From the NCBI GenBank assembly GCA_012522185.1, contig JAAYKY010000022.1, forward strand, positions 1 through 64,000: 64,000 nucleotides of DNA, in the 5' to 3' direction. Source of the stretch: Flavobacteriaceae bacterium (GTDB lineage: Bacteria > Bacteroidota > Bacteroidia > Flavobacteriales > Weeksellaceae). The notes beneath the pieces are model-generated. The model made no database searches. It saw nothing but the letters and a program-made list of their open reading frames with translations, and was not told where the DNA came from. Positions 50,412-60,389 of this stretch are shown here, piece after piece; positions within the stretch are counted from its first letter, which is position 1; each line of letters opens with the position of its first letter. The position numbers were made by a program, and so were the translations under genes.

Positions 50412-52955
50412 ATGGATACATTGACAAAAAATAAGACTTTCTCGTATGAGGAAGCCTATCAATCATCATTGAACTATTTTGACGGAGACGACCTTGCCGC
50501 AAAAGTCTGGGTGAGTAAATATGCCTTAAAGGATTCGGATGGAAATATTTACGAAGAGAATCCGGACGATATGCACCAAAGAATTGCTGCGGAAATCGCC
50601 CGAATTGAAGCAAAATACCCCAATCCGATGTCGGAAAAGATAATTTTTGACCTCATCAAAAATTTTCGCTACATCATTCCACAAGGAAGTCCCATGACCG
50701 GAATTGGGAATCATTTCCAGATTGCTTCGCTTTCCAATTGCTTTGTCATCGGAAACGGTAGCAGCAGCGATTCCTATGGAAGCATCATGAAGGTGGATGA
50801 AGAACAGGTCCAATTGATGAAAAGACGAGGTGGCGTGGGGCATGATTTATCAAACATCCGCCCGAAAGGCTCTGCCGTTAAGAACTCCGCCCTTACCTCT
50901 ACCGGTTTGGTTCCGTTTATGGAGCGTTATTCCAATTCCACGCGTGAAGTAGCTCAAGACGGAAGACGCGGAGCTTTGATGCTTTCGGTTTCCATCAACC
51001 ATCCCGATTCGGAAGATTTTGTGAACGCTAAATTAGAACAAGGAAAAATTACGGGAGCCAATATTTCGGTGCGAATTGATGATGAATTCATGAAAGCAGT
51101 TCGGAACGATGAAACCTATGTTCAGAAATTCCCGATTTACAGTGAAAATCCAAAATATAAAAAAGAAATCAAGGCGCGTGATTTATGGCAAAAAATCATT
51201 CACAATGCTTGGAAATCGGCAGAACCGGGTGTTCTTTTCTGGGATACCATTATCAACGAGTCCTTGCCGGATTGCTATGCAGACCTAGGCTACGAAACCA
51301 TTTCTACCAATCCTTGTGGAGAAATTCCGCTTTGCCCGTATGATTCCTGCCGACTTTTAGCGGTCAACCTTTTTTCCTATGTGGAGGATCCATTTTCTAA
51401 AAAGGCAAAATTCAATTTTGATTTGTTCAAAGAACACGTCGGATATGCACAGCGAATGATGGACGATATCATCGATTTAGAAATTGAAAAAATCGATGCC
51501 ATTTTGGCCAAAATCGATTCCGACCCGGAAACGGAAGACGTCAAAGCAACCGAAAGAAATCTTTGGATAAAAATTCGCCAAAAAACAATTGAAGGCAGAA
51601 GAACCGGCGTGGGAATTACGGCCGAAGGCGATATGTTGGCTGCTCTGAACATTCGATACGGAAGTAAAGAAGGAAATGAATTCTCAACTTTGGTTCATAA
51701 AACTTTGGCGCTTGCAGCTTATCGTTCGTCTGTAGAAATGGCCAAAGAAAGAGGTGCATTCAGTATTTTTGATGCGAAAAGAGAAGCTAAAAATCCATTT
51801 ATTTTACGAATAAAAGAAGCCGACCCTGAACTTTACGAAGATCTACAAAAATTTGGTCGTAGAAATATTGCTTTGTTGACAATTGCTCCTACCGGAAGTA
51901 CTTCATTGATGTCACAAACCACTTCGGGAATTGAACCGGTATTCCTTCCGGTCTATAAAAGACGTCGCAAGGTAAATCCAAACGACAAAGATGTACGTGT
52001 GGACTTTGTGGACGAAGTAGGCGATTCTTGGGAAGAATATCTGGTTTTTCATCATCGGTTCAAACAATGGATGGAAGTCAATGACATCGACACCACTAAA
52101 AATTATTCGCAAGAAGAAATCAATAAAATCATAGAATTTTCACCTTATTATAAAGCCACTTCCAACGATGTGGACTGGCTGAGCAAAGTAGAAATGCAAG
52201 GCGCCATTCAAAAATGGGTTGATCATTCGATTTCGGTAACCATCAATATTCCGAATGAGGCAACCGAAGAATTGGTAAACGAACTTTACATCAAAGCATG
52301 GGAAGTGGGTTGCAAAGGCGTAACGGTTTATCGAGACGGTTCGCGTTCGGGTGTTTTGATTTCAAATGATGAGAAAAAAGAAGAAAAAACCGGATTGCTA
52401 TCTTCAACATTTCCAACCAAAAGACCTCAAACTCTGGAAGCTGATGTGGTAAAATTTCAAAACAACAAAGAGAAATGGATTGCCTTTGTCGGACTGATTG
52501 ATGGAAAGCCATATGAAATTTTCACCGGTTTGGCGGACGATGAAGAAGGTATTTTATTGCCTCGCTGGGTCAACAAAGGTCTTATCATCAAAAACCGTGA
52601 TGAAAATGGGAATTCTCGATATGATTTCCAATTCACCAATCTTCGGGGATACAAAACAACGATTGAAGGGCTTTCTCATAAATTCAATCCAGAATTCTGG
52701 AATTATGCTAAATTAATTTCCGGAACCTTACGACACGGAATGCCGATAGAAAATGTGGTAGAACTCATCAATCGTTTGGAACTGGATTCAGAGTCTATCA
52801 ACAATTGGAAAGCCGGAGTAGCACGCGCTTTGAAACGATACATTGCCGACGGCACTCAAGCTTCAGGAACTTGTTCCAGCTGTGGCTCAGACCAAGTCAT
52901 GTATCAAGAAGGATGTCTGACTTGTAAAAACTGCGGAAGCTCCAAATGCGGTTAA
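50412..52955 (+). CDS. nrdJ: Adenosylcobalamin-dependent ribonucleotide reductase (class II)
   Basis: 847 residues. The alpha/beta-barrel core has the first active-site cysteine in SNCFVIGN (about 112), the HDLSNIRP strand, the NPCGEIPL loop with the Asn/Cys/Glu trio (about 296-300), PTGSTSLM and VTINIPNEATEE. The C-terminus carries a four-cysteine zinc ribbon (SGTCSSCGSDQ...CLTCKNCG) ending in SSKCG with the reductant cysteines. It makes deoxyribonucleotides with B12 as radical source and works with or without oxygen. No nrdAB is seen here. A strong terminator follows. Confidence 0.92.
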   Translation: MDTLTKNKTFSYEEAYQSSLNYFDGDDLAAKVWVSKYALKDSDGNIYEENPDDMHQRIAAEIARIEAKYPNPMSEKIIFDLIKNFRYIIPQGSPMTGIGNHFQIASLSNCFVIGNGSSSDSYGSIMKVDEEQVQLMKRRGGVGHDLSNIRPKGSAVKNSALTSTGLVPFMERYSNSTREVAQDGRRGALMLSVSINHPDSEDFVNAKLEQGKITGANISVRIDDEFMKAVRNDETYVQKFPIYSENPKYKKEIKARDLWQKIIHNAWKSAEPGVLFWDTIINESLPDCYADLGYETISTNPCGEIPLCPYDSCRLLAVNLFSYVEDPFSKKAKFNFDLFKEHVGYAQRMMDDIIDLEIEKIDAILAKIDSDPETEDVKATERNLWIKIRQKTIEGRRTGVGITAEGDMLAALNIRYGSKEGNEFSTLVHKTLALAAYRSSVEMAKERGAFSIFDAKREAKNPFILRIKEADPELYEDLQKFGRRNIALLTIAPTGSTSLMSQTTSGIEPVFLPVYKRRRKVNPNDKDVRVDFVDEVGDSWEEYLVFHHRFKQWMEVNDIDTTKNYSQEEINKIIEFSPYYKATSNDVDWLSKVEMQGAIQKWVDHSISVTINIPNEATEELVNELYIKAWEVGCKGVTVYRDGSRSGVLISNDEKKEEKTGLLSSTFPTKRPQTLEADVVKFQNNKEKWIAFVGLIDGKPYEIFTGLADDEEGILLPRWVNKGLIIKNRDENGNSRYDFQFTNLRGYKTTIEGLSHKFNPEFWNYAKLISGTLRHGMPIENVVELINRLELDSESINNWKAGVARALKRYIADGTQASGTCSSCGSDQVMYQEGCLTCKNCGSSKCG

Positions 52956-52983
52956 AACTTGACTTGCTTTTTAACATTAGAAA

Positions 52984-53014
52984 GGTGCTGATTTTAATTC
53001 AGCATCTTTTTTTT
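52984..53014 (+). terminator. Rho-independent terminator of nrdJ
   Basis: GGTGCTGA, 7 nt loop, TCAGCATC, then eight T residues. Confidence 0.85.
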
Positions 53015-53095
53015 AATTCAATTCAAAAAACTCTAAAATCACGGTTCTCCTATTTATTTCGTCTAATTCGTAAGCTTAAAAAACCTAATTTTTAT

Positions 53096-53103
53096 TACAT
53101 TTG
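53096..53103 (+). promoter_or_regulatory. -7 box of eno
   Basis: TACATTTG, a perfect TAnnTTTG, 25 nt before the enolase ATG. The -33 element is not clear. Confidence 0.5.
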
Positions 53104-53128
53104 GGCAACAATTAAAATTCTATTATAA

Positions 53129-54421
<1,293 letters not shown>

Positions 54422-54448
54422 CCCATAGTAAAAATTGATAAATCTCAT

Positions 54449-54480
54449 TTTGAGAATTGAATGAGTTTATTGTATATTGC
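54449..54480 (+). promoter_or_regulatory. gltA promoter
   Basis: TTTG (54449-54452), 20 nt, TATATTGC (54473-54480), close to TTTG-N19-TAnnTTTG. It separates gltA from eno, with a 21 nt leader. Confidence 0.5.
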
Positions 54481-54501
54481 TATCCAAACTAAATAAAAAC
54501 A

Positions 54502-55788
54502 ATGTCAGATAAAGCAAAATTTATTCATAACGGATCAGAATTGGAATTTGATGTACCTCAAGGTACGATGAACGAGAAATACGTTGATTTTTCCAACTTC
54601 CGTTCCCAGACCGGTGGAATCATCACGCTGGATCCGGGGTATAAAAATACAGGTTCGTGTACGAGTGCCATCACCTATTTAGATGGCGAAGAAGGAGTTT
54701 TAATGTACCGTGGTTATCCGATTGAACAATTGGCGGAAAAATCAAACTTCGTGGAAGTTATGTACCTTTTATTGAAAGGAGAACTTCCTACGCAAGAAGA
54801 ACTTACAAAATTTGAAAACGATGTCATGGATCATGATATGGTTTCAGAAGATGTTACGAAAATTCTTTCCGCTTTCCCAAGCACCGCGCATCCTATGGGC
54901 GTTTTGTCCACTTTGACAAGTGCACTTACGGCATTTAACCCGAAAGCTGTCGATGCAAAATCAGAAACGGAAATGTACCGTGCAGCGGTTACTTTGATGG
55001 GGAAATTCCCGGTTTTGGCTTCTTGGACGCTTCGAAAAGTAAAAGGTTGGCCTTTGAATTATTCCGATAATAAATTGGGGTATGTTGAGAATTTCTATCA
55101 ATTAATGTTCAAACAACCCAACCGTGATTTGGAAATGGATCCGGTAATTATCAATGCTTTGGATAAATTATTAATTCTTCACGCCGACCACGAACAAAAC
55201 TGTTCTACTTCTACTGTACGATTGGTAGGGTCGGCTCACACAGGACTTTTCGCTTCTATTTCAGCCGGTGTTTCTGCACTTTGGGGACCTCTTCACGGAG
55301 GTGCAAATCAAGCCGTCGTAGAAATGCTGGATCAAATCAAAGAAGACGGTGGAAACGTTCAAAAATGGGTGGACAAAGCAAAAGACAAAAATGATGATTT
55401 CCGTTTGATGGGCTTCGGACACCGAGTTTATAAAAACTTTGATCCAAGAGCCCGAATCATTAAAAAAGCTGCCGATCAGGTTTTGGATAAATTAGGTATT
55501 CAGGACGAATCATTGGAAATCGCTAAAAAATTGGAACAAGCCGCTTTGGAAGACGAATATTTCATCTCCAGAAAATTATATCCAAACGTGGATTTCTATT
55601 CGGGATTGATTTACCGCGCATTTGGAATCCCAACCGAAATGTTTACCGTGATGTTTGCGGTGGGACGTTTACCAGGTTGGATTGCACAATGGATTGAAAT
55701 GCGTCAAAACAACGAACCGATTGGTCGTCCGAGACAAATTTATACCGGTGCACCAAAACGCGATTATATCGATATGAACAAAAGATAA
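54502..55788 (+). CDS. gltA: Citrate synthase
   Basis: 428 residues, type II (Gram-negative hexameric form). Catalytic residues sit in HADHEQNCSTSTVRLVGS (His), GPLHGGANQAVVEML (His) and GFGHRVYKNFDPRA (His/Arg), with the Asp in NVDFYSGLIYRAFG. It condenses oxaloacetate and acetyl-CoA to start the TCA cycle. It has its own promoter and a strong terminator. Confidence 0.97.
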   Translation: MSDKAKFIHNGSELEFDVPQGTMNEKYVDFSNFRSQTGGIITLDPGYKNTGSCTSAITYLDGEEGVLMYRGYPIEQLAEKSNFVEVMYLLLKGELPTQEELTKFENDVMDHDMVSEDVTKILSAFPSTAHPMGVLSTLTSALTAFNPKAVDAKSETEMYRAAVTLMGKFPVLASWTLRKVKGWPLNYSDNKLGYVENFYQLMFKQPNRDLEMDPVIINALDKLLILHADHEQNCSTSTVRLVGSAHTGLFASISAGVSALWGPLHGGANQAVVEMLDQIKEDGGNVQKWVDKAKDKNDDFRLMGFGHRVYKNFDPRARIIKKAADQVLDKLGIQDESLEIAKKLEQAALEDEYFISRKLYPNVDFYSGLIYRAFGIPTEMFTVMFAVGRLPGWIAQWIEMRQNNEPIGRPRQIYTGAPKRDYIDMNKR

Positions 55789-55806
55789 TTTTTCATATAG
55801 AACTTG

Positions 55807-55840
55807 AAAAGAGGCATTTCCAATCGGATTTGCCTCTTTT
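55807..55840. terminator. Bidirectional terminator
   Basis: AAAAGAGGCA and TGCCTCTTTT form a perfect 10-bp stem around a 14 nt loop, with T runs on both strands, between convergent gltA and the AAA-ATPase gene. Confidence 0.88.
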
Positions 55841-57048
55841 TATTGCGTCATAAATTTATGCGCTGGAATGATTTGGATTTGAAATCCTTCTTTTTCAATT
55901 TCATCTTCTTGATTTAAAGTCACAATGGTTCCCGATTTTTGGTCAGTATATTCCAAAGCTTCCATCAATCCGCCCAGTTCTCGATTGAAATTCTCATCGT
56001 TGATCTGATAACAAACCTGAACGACTTCTTTGACTTTTTCTTTTTCCATCGTTATGAAATCACATTCGCCTTTTCCTTTGAAATAAAATATTTCGCTGTA
56101 ATTGCGACGCAAATGCAGGAAAATCAGATTTTCCATTCTTCTTCCCCAATTTTGGGAAGTGGACAAAGAATTTTCCGAATAAATTCCCATATCCATGGCG
56201 TAAACTTTCTTGGGATTTCTTGCTTGAACCTTTAAGGAATGATTGAAAACCGGAACAAAATCCAGCAAATAAACATCTTTCAGATAAGAAAAATAATCCA
56301 GAAAAGTGGCAGCTGTTTTCACATCAAACATTCCGATTAATCGATTGGCTGAAACCAGATTTCCTATGTTGGTGATGAGATAACTGGTCAGCTGTCTCAA
56401 AGAAGAAACATCGCGCACACCGTGTCTTATCACAATGTCTTTCATCAAAATATCATCCACGAGGAAATTTAAAATCGGAGCATAATCGGTTTTTAAATAC
56501 TCGGGAATTCCGCCTTTTTGTAAATATTCCAAAACTGAATTTTCATCGGCTTTCAGATTTTTAAATTTTAAAAATTCAGAATAAGAAAAAGGAAATAATT
56601 CCATCGAAAGATGGCGTCCTGTAAGATGAGTTCCCAATTCTTTGCTCAACATCGAAGCATTGGATCCGGTTAAAACTATATTATAACCTTCGCGCAAAAG
56701 TTGATTGATAAATATTTCCCATTTTTTCACGATTTGGATTTCATCGAAGAATAATATTTTAACTTTTCTGCGCTCAATTTCCCGATGAAGTCTTTGAAAA
56801 TCATCTGAAGTAAATCCCGAAAGTCGTATATCTTCAAAATTCAGAAAAACTGACTCCTTGTCCTTTTCACGAAGTATCTGTAATAATAAAGTACTCTTGC
56901 CACATCTTCTCATCCCGGTGATTATAGTTGCAAATGAATTTATATGAGGAACTTTGTCCAAATCCTCTCTGGACATACCTATATTTTTCTCTAAGAAATT
57001 ATCCATTTGAGAATCGATAACCAAACTTATTTCTTCTTGTAAAACCAT
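55840..57048 (-). CDS. AAA ATPase with DUF4143 domain
   Basis: 402 residues. Walker A ITGMRRCGKSTLL (about 43-55), Walker B KILFFDEIQIVKKWE and sensor ITGSNASML lie in the N-terminal AAA_14 domain. The C-terminal DUF4143 part (about 195-400) has a winged-helix segment and the restriction-like nuclease core DFITMEKEKVKEVVQVCYQI. This class of paired ATPase/DUF4143 protein is widespread, often repeated or laterally acquired, and has no settled function. Its promoter contains three 23-bp direct repeats, unusual among the genes here. Confidence 0.85.
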   Translation of the reverse strand: MVLQEEISLVIDSQMDNFLEKNIGMSREDLDKVPHINSFATIITGMRRCGKSTLLLQILREKDKESVFLNFEDIRLSGFTSDDFQRLHREIERRKVKILFFDEIQIVKKWEIFINQLLREGYNIVLTGSNASMLSKELGTHLTGRHLSMELFPFSYSEFLKFKNLKADENSVLEYLQKGGIPEYLKTDYAPILNFLVDDILMKDIVIRHGVRDVSSLRQLTSYLITNIGNLVSANRLIGMFDVKTAATFLDYFSYLKDVYLLDFVPVFNHSLKVQARNPKKVYAMDMGIYSENSLSTSQNWGRRMENLIFLHLRRNYSEIFYFKGKGECDFITMEKEKVKEVVQVCYQINDENFNRELGGLMEALEYTDQKSGTIVTLNQEDEIEKEGFQIQIIPAHKFMTQ

Positions 57049-57063
57049 AAAGCAACTTTATAT

Positions 57064-57132
57064 ATTACAAATATACAATTTTATTTATTACTAATATATA
57101 ATTTCATACATTACTAATGTAAATTATTATAT
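57064..57132. repeat. Three tandem 23-bp repeats upstream of the AAA ATPase
   Basis: Units begin at 57064, 57087 and 57110, each starting ATTAC(A/T)AAT and ending in a T-rich part, with a constant period of 23 bp. The first contains TATATTTG on the minus strand (57075-57068), a perfect -7 box for the ATPase gene, 19 nt before its ATG. Confidence 0.65.
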
Positions 57133-57231
57133 AATAGTAAGATAAGAATGGGATTTAGGAATTAAATTTGATTGAAAAGAGCAGATGAAGCCTCAAAAAA
57201 TTGTAGATTTGTTATTCAAGCATAATAAATA

Positions 57232-58194
57232 ATGACCATTACTGAATTAAAGAACAGAACGCAAATTCCTGTCATCACTTCCCCTATGTTCATCGTTTCG
57301 GGAACCCAACTTGTGATTGAATCCTGTAAAAACGGAATCATCGGGACTTTTCCAGCACTCAATGGCCGAACAAGCGAAGATTTTGAAAAAATGCTCAACG
57401 AAATCAATTCCGAACTTGAGAAATTTGAAGCCGAAACCGGTAAAAAACCGGCTCCTTATGGTGTAAATTTAATTGTCAACCGCACCAATCCCCGACTTCT
57501 TCCCGATTTGGAGTTATGTGTAAAATACAAAGTTCCGCTTATTATTACTTCGTTGGGCGCTGTTAAAGAAATTGTAGATGCAGTTCATAGTTACGGTGGA
57601 TTGATTTTCCACGATGTGGTCAAAAAACGTCATGCCGAAAAAGCAGCTGAAGCCGGTGTGGATGGCATTATCTGTGTTTCGGCTGGAGCAGGTGGTCATG
57701 CCGGAATGGCACATCCATTTGCTTTGCTCAACGAAATCAGATCTTTTTATGACGGTGCTTTGATTATGGCCGGGAGCATCAATACCGGGCAGGAAGTATT
57801 GGCGGCGGAAATTGCCGGAGCGGATTTTGCCTATATGGGAACCCGTTTCATCGCTACGAAAGAATGTGCCGCTTCGGAAGAATACAAGCAAATGATTGTG
57901 GAGTCCGGGATTGATGATGTAATTTATACTGACGGCGTTTCGGGCGTTTCTGCCAATTTCTTGAAGAAAAGTATAGAACTCGCCGGGATTGATGTAAGCG
58001 AGAAAAAAGAAGAAGATTTTTCTAAATTGACAGGTGAACATGCCAAAGCCTGGAAAGACATCTGGTCGGCCGGACATGGCGTGGCGGAAATCAAAGATGT
58101 TCCTTCGGTTTCGGAATTGGTGGAAAGATTGAAATCCGAATACAAATCGGCTTTGGAAAAGACAAGAATTATTCAGGAAAATTTAAAATTTTAG
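57232..58194 (+). CDS. NAD(P)H-dependent flavin oxidoreductase, nitronate monooxygenase type
   Basis: 320 residues, TIM-barrel 2-nitropropane dioxygenase family. PVITSPMFIVSGTQLV is the N-terminal FMN site, CVSAGAGGHAG the glycine-rich phosphate loop and catalytic His, and IMAGSINTGQEVLAAEIAGADFAYMGTRFIAT the final FMN-binding strand. It oxidises nitronates such as propionate-3-nitronate with flavin. A TAGATTTG -7 box lies at 57204-57211. The acyl-CoA thioesterase starts 1 bp after its stop and shares the transcript. Confidence 0.88.
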   Translation: MTITELKNRTQIPVITSPMFIVSGTQLVIESCKNGIIGTFPALNGRTSEDFEKMLNEINSELEKFEAETGKKPAPYGVNLIVNRTNPRLLPDLELCVKYKVPLIITSLGAVKEIVDAVHSYGGLIFHDVVKKRHAEKAAEAGVDGIICVSAGAGGHAGMAHPFALLNEIRSFYDGALIMAGSINTGQEVLAAEIAGADFAYMGTRFIATKECAASEEYKQMIVESGIDDVIYTDGVSGVSANFLKKSIELAGIDVSEKKEEDFSKLTGEHAKAWKDIWSAGHGVAEIKDVPSVSELVERLKSEYKSALEKTRIIQENLKF

Positions 58195-58195
58195 A

Positions 58196-59062
58196 ATGAA
58201 AACGGCAAAGGAATTAATCGAACATATAGAATTAAAACAATTAGATAAAACGGTTTTTGAAGGAAAAAGCATAACGGTCGGAAGCCGAACGGTTTTTGGT
58301 GGACAGGTGCTTGCGCAAGCTTTGAATGCAGCTTATCGAACCGTTCCGGAAGAACGTTTTTGTCATTCGGCGCATGCTTATTTTATTTTGCCGGGCAATC
58401 TTCAGAAACCCATTCAGTACAAAGTTCAATTGGTGCGGGATGGTGGTAGTTTTACTACGCGCTATGTTTCGGCAGAACAAGAGGGACAAGCGATATTTGT
58501 TTTGGCGGCTTCGTTTCAGATCAAAGAAGAAGGCTATGAATTTCAGGAAGAAATGCCGGAAGTTCCAAATCCCGATACCCTTTTCAGTTGGGAGGAAATT
58601 TACGAGCAAGCGAAGGATTTTCTGCCTGAAAGTTTTGCACGGTTTCTGAGTTTGGAAAGGCCAATTACCTTTAAACCCACAGTTATTCATAATCCATTGG
58701 AGAAAGTAGATTTACCGCCGGTTCAGGATGTCTGGTTTAAATTTAACGATGTAAAAGAAAAATTGAGCATTCAGCATTTTCACGAAATGCTTGCGTACGC
58801 CTCGGACTATAATGTTCTGATTACCGCTTTGCAACCACATGCTTCTACAGCGCATTTTGGAAATATGTTGTTGGCAAGCCTGGATCATGCGATGTGGTTT
58901 CACCATGAACCGGCAGATTATTCCGGTTGGTTTTTGTATCATATTGAAGTTCCAAATACTTCGAATGCAAGAGGTTTGACTTCGGGGAAAATTTTCAGTC
59001 AGGATGGAAAATTAATTGCGAGTGTAGCACAGGAAGGCCTGATGCGAAAACTTATAAAATAA
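58196..59062 (+). CDS. tesB: Acyl-CoA thioesterase II (TesB)
   Basis: 288 residues, double hot-dog fold. GGQVLAQALNAAYRTV is the N-terminal helix motif, FILPGN and GGSFTTRYV follow, and the C-terminal half has LASLDHAMWFH with the catalytic Asp and IASVAQEGLMRK with the Gln. It hydrolyses medium- and long-chain acyl-CoA esters in the cytoplasm. The gene begins 1 bp after the nitronate monooxygenase stop, so the two form an operon. Confidence 0.92.
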   Translation: MKTAKELIEHIELKQLDKTVFEGKSITVGSRTVFGGQVLAQALNAAYRTVPEERFCHSAHAYFILPGNLQKPIQYKVQLVRDGGSFTTRYVSAEQEGQAIFVLAASFQIKEEGYEFQEEMPEVPNPDTLFSWEEIYEQAKDFLPESFARFLSLERPITFKPTVIHNPLEKVDLPPVQDVWFKFNDVKEKLSIQHFHEMLAYASDYNVLITALQPHASTAHFGNMLLASLDHAMWFHHEPADYSGWFLYHIEVPNTSNARGLTSGKIFSQDGKLIASVAQEGLMRKLIK

Positions 59063-59108
59063 TTTAAGTTTCATTTCAATAGAGATTTTTAGTATTTTTA
59101 AAGTCTCT

Positions 59109-60242
59109 ATGTACCATGAAATTTTAAATACTCTAATTCTTGTTGGGGCTATACAAGGATTAATTTTTAGTTTCATCGCTCTGACTTCTCCAAAATTCAG
59201 AAGCAAAAGCACTTTCTTTTTAGCTTTACTTATTCTGTGTTTTTCACTGAATAATTTTCAATATTACCTTTGGGAAACCGATATCGTCACCGCGGAATTT
59301 TTCTTTGGTGTTATTTACTTTCCATATGCTTCCCTAAGCATGGTGTTGTATTTTTTCTATGTGAAATTGTTTCTTTATCCCAAAAGTCGAGTTGATAAAA
59401 AATACGGATTCTTGTTTCTTCCTTGTCTGATTTTCTTTTTGTTTACGGTTTTTTATAAAATTGGAAATGCCTTGGATAGGCTTTCTGATGATACTAGATC
59501 TTTTTTTTCCAAGCTTGTTTATGTTCATGAGATTTTCAGTGTTCTTTTTTCCATTACTCTATTGGTCATGATTTACGCAATGATTTTAGGATTTGATAGA
59601 GAACAAACCAAGGGTGAAACAGAAATTCCGAGAACGAAATTAAACTGGTTGAAAATCATTTCATTGATTTCATTTTTTCTTTGTTTTATTTGGATAATTT
59701 CGATTTATGATGAACTAAATCACGGGGCTGATAATGTGAGTTATTATTACATTCTGTGGTTAGGTATGTCGGTTACGATTTATGTTTTAGGACACATTGG
59801 ACTTCATCGATATGGAGTTTTACAGGAGCGGAAACGCATTCAAAAATTTTCTGCCAATCGTCCTACGCATTTGCTTTCTGAAAACCATCCTTCCAAGAGT
59901 GAACAAGTTCAAAGGTTCGAAAATTTCGTTAAAACAGAGAAAAATTTTCTGAATTCCAATCTTTCTTTGGAATCGGTTGCCGATTCTTTGCAACTCAATA
60001 AAAGTTATCTTTCCCGAATAATTAATGGCGAATTGAAAACAAGTTTTTCTGATTACGTAAATGAACTCCGCGTTTCGGAAGCTAAAGTTTATCTAGAAAA
60101 TCCGGAATTCCAAAATTACACACTCATTTCCATAGGACTGGAAGCTGGTTTTAACTCAAAATCTACTTTTAATTCTACTTTTAAAAAATTCACTGGACTC
60201 ACTCCCTCCGAGTACAAATCCAGATTAAATAAATCAGACTAA
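59109..60242 (+). CDS. AraC-family regulator with membrane-spanning N-terminus
   Basis: 377 residues. Residues 5-235 hold about seven hydrophobic helices (LNTLILVGAIQGLIFSFIAL, FFLALLILCFSLNNF and on), a layout seen in many Flavobacteriia regulators that sense at the membrane. The C-terminal ~100 residues are an AraC HTH_18 domain (NLSLESVADSLQLNKSYLSRIIN, FSDYVNELRVSEAKVYL, SIGLEAGFNSKSTFNSTFKKFTGLTPSEYK). No target is evident from neighbours. It probably activates genes in response to an envelope or small-molecule signal. Confidence 0.86.
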   Translation: MYHEILNTLILVGAIQGLIFSFIALTSPKFRSKSTFFLALLILCFSLNNFQYYLWETDIVTAEFFFGVIYFPYASLSMVLYFFYVKLFLYPKSRVDKKYGFLFLPCLIFFLFTVFYKIGNALDRLSDDTRSFFSKLVYVHEIFSVLFSITLLVMIYAMILGFDREQTKGETEIPRTKLNWLKIISLISFFLCFIWIISIYDELNHGADNVSYYYILWLGMSVTIYVLGHIGLHRYGVLQERKRIQKFSANRPTHLLSENHPSKSEQVQRFENFVKTEKNFLNSNLSLESVADSLQLNKSYLSRIINGELKTSFSDYVNELRVSEAKVYLENPEFQNYTLISIGLEAGFNSKSTFNSTFKKFTGLTPSEYKSRLNKSD

Positions 60243-60332
60243 TGGATTAATTTAGCGTAGAAAATCAGTGATTGTAAAGATTTCGGACGTTTAAAATGAG
60301 ATGCTGACGAGATATTTCAGTTAAACAAAACA

Positions 60333-60361
60333 GAAATGAGTAAGATAATCCTACTCATTTC
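60333..60361 (-). terminator. Hairpin after the T9SS peptidase gene
   Basis: GAAATGAGTA, 9 nt loop, TACTCATTTC: a perfect 10-bp stem. On the minus strand it is followed by TGTTTTGTTT, a loose T-rich tail, so it plausibly ends the peptidase transcript. Confidence 0.5.
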
Positions 60362-60389
60362 CAATTCAGGCACTTAATAGATTAGTAGA

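Noticed and set aside
54440-54466. Terminator after eno from the CTCATT/AATGAG arms
   Set aside because: Arms are only 6 bp and overlap the gltA -33 element; no T run follows.
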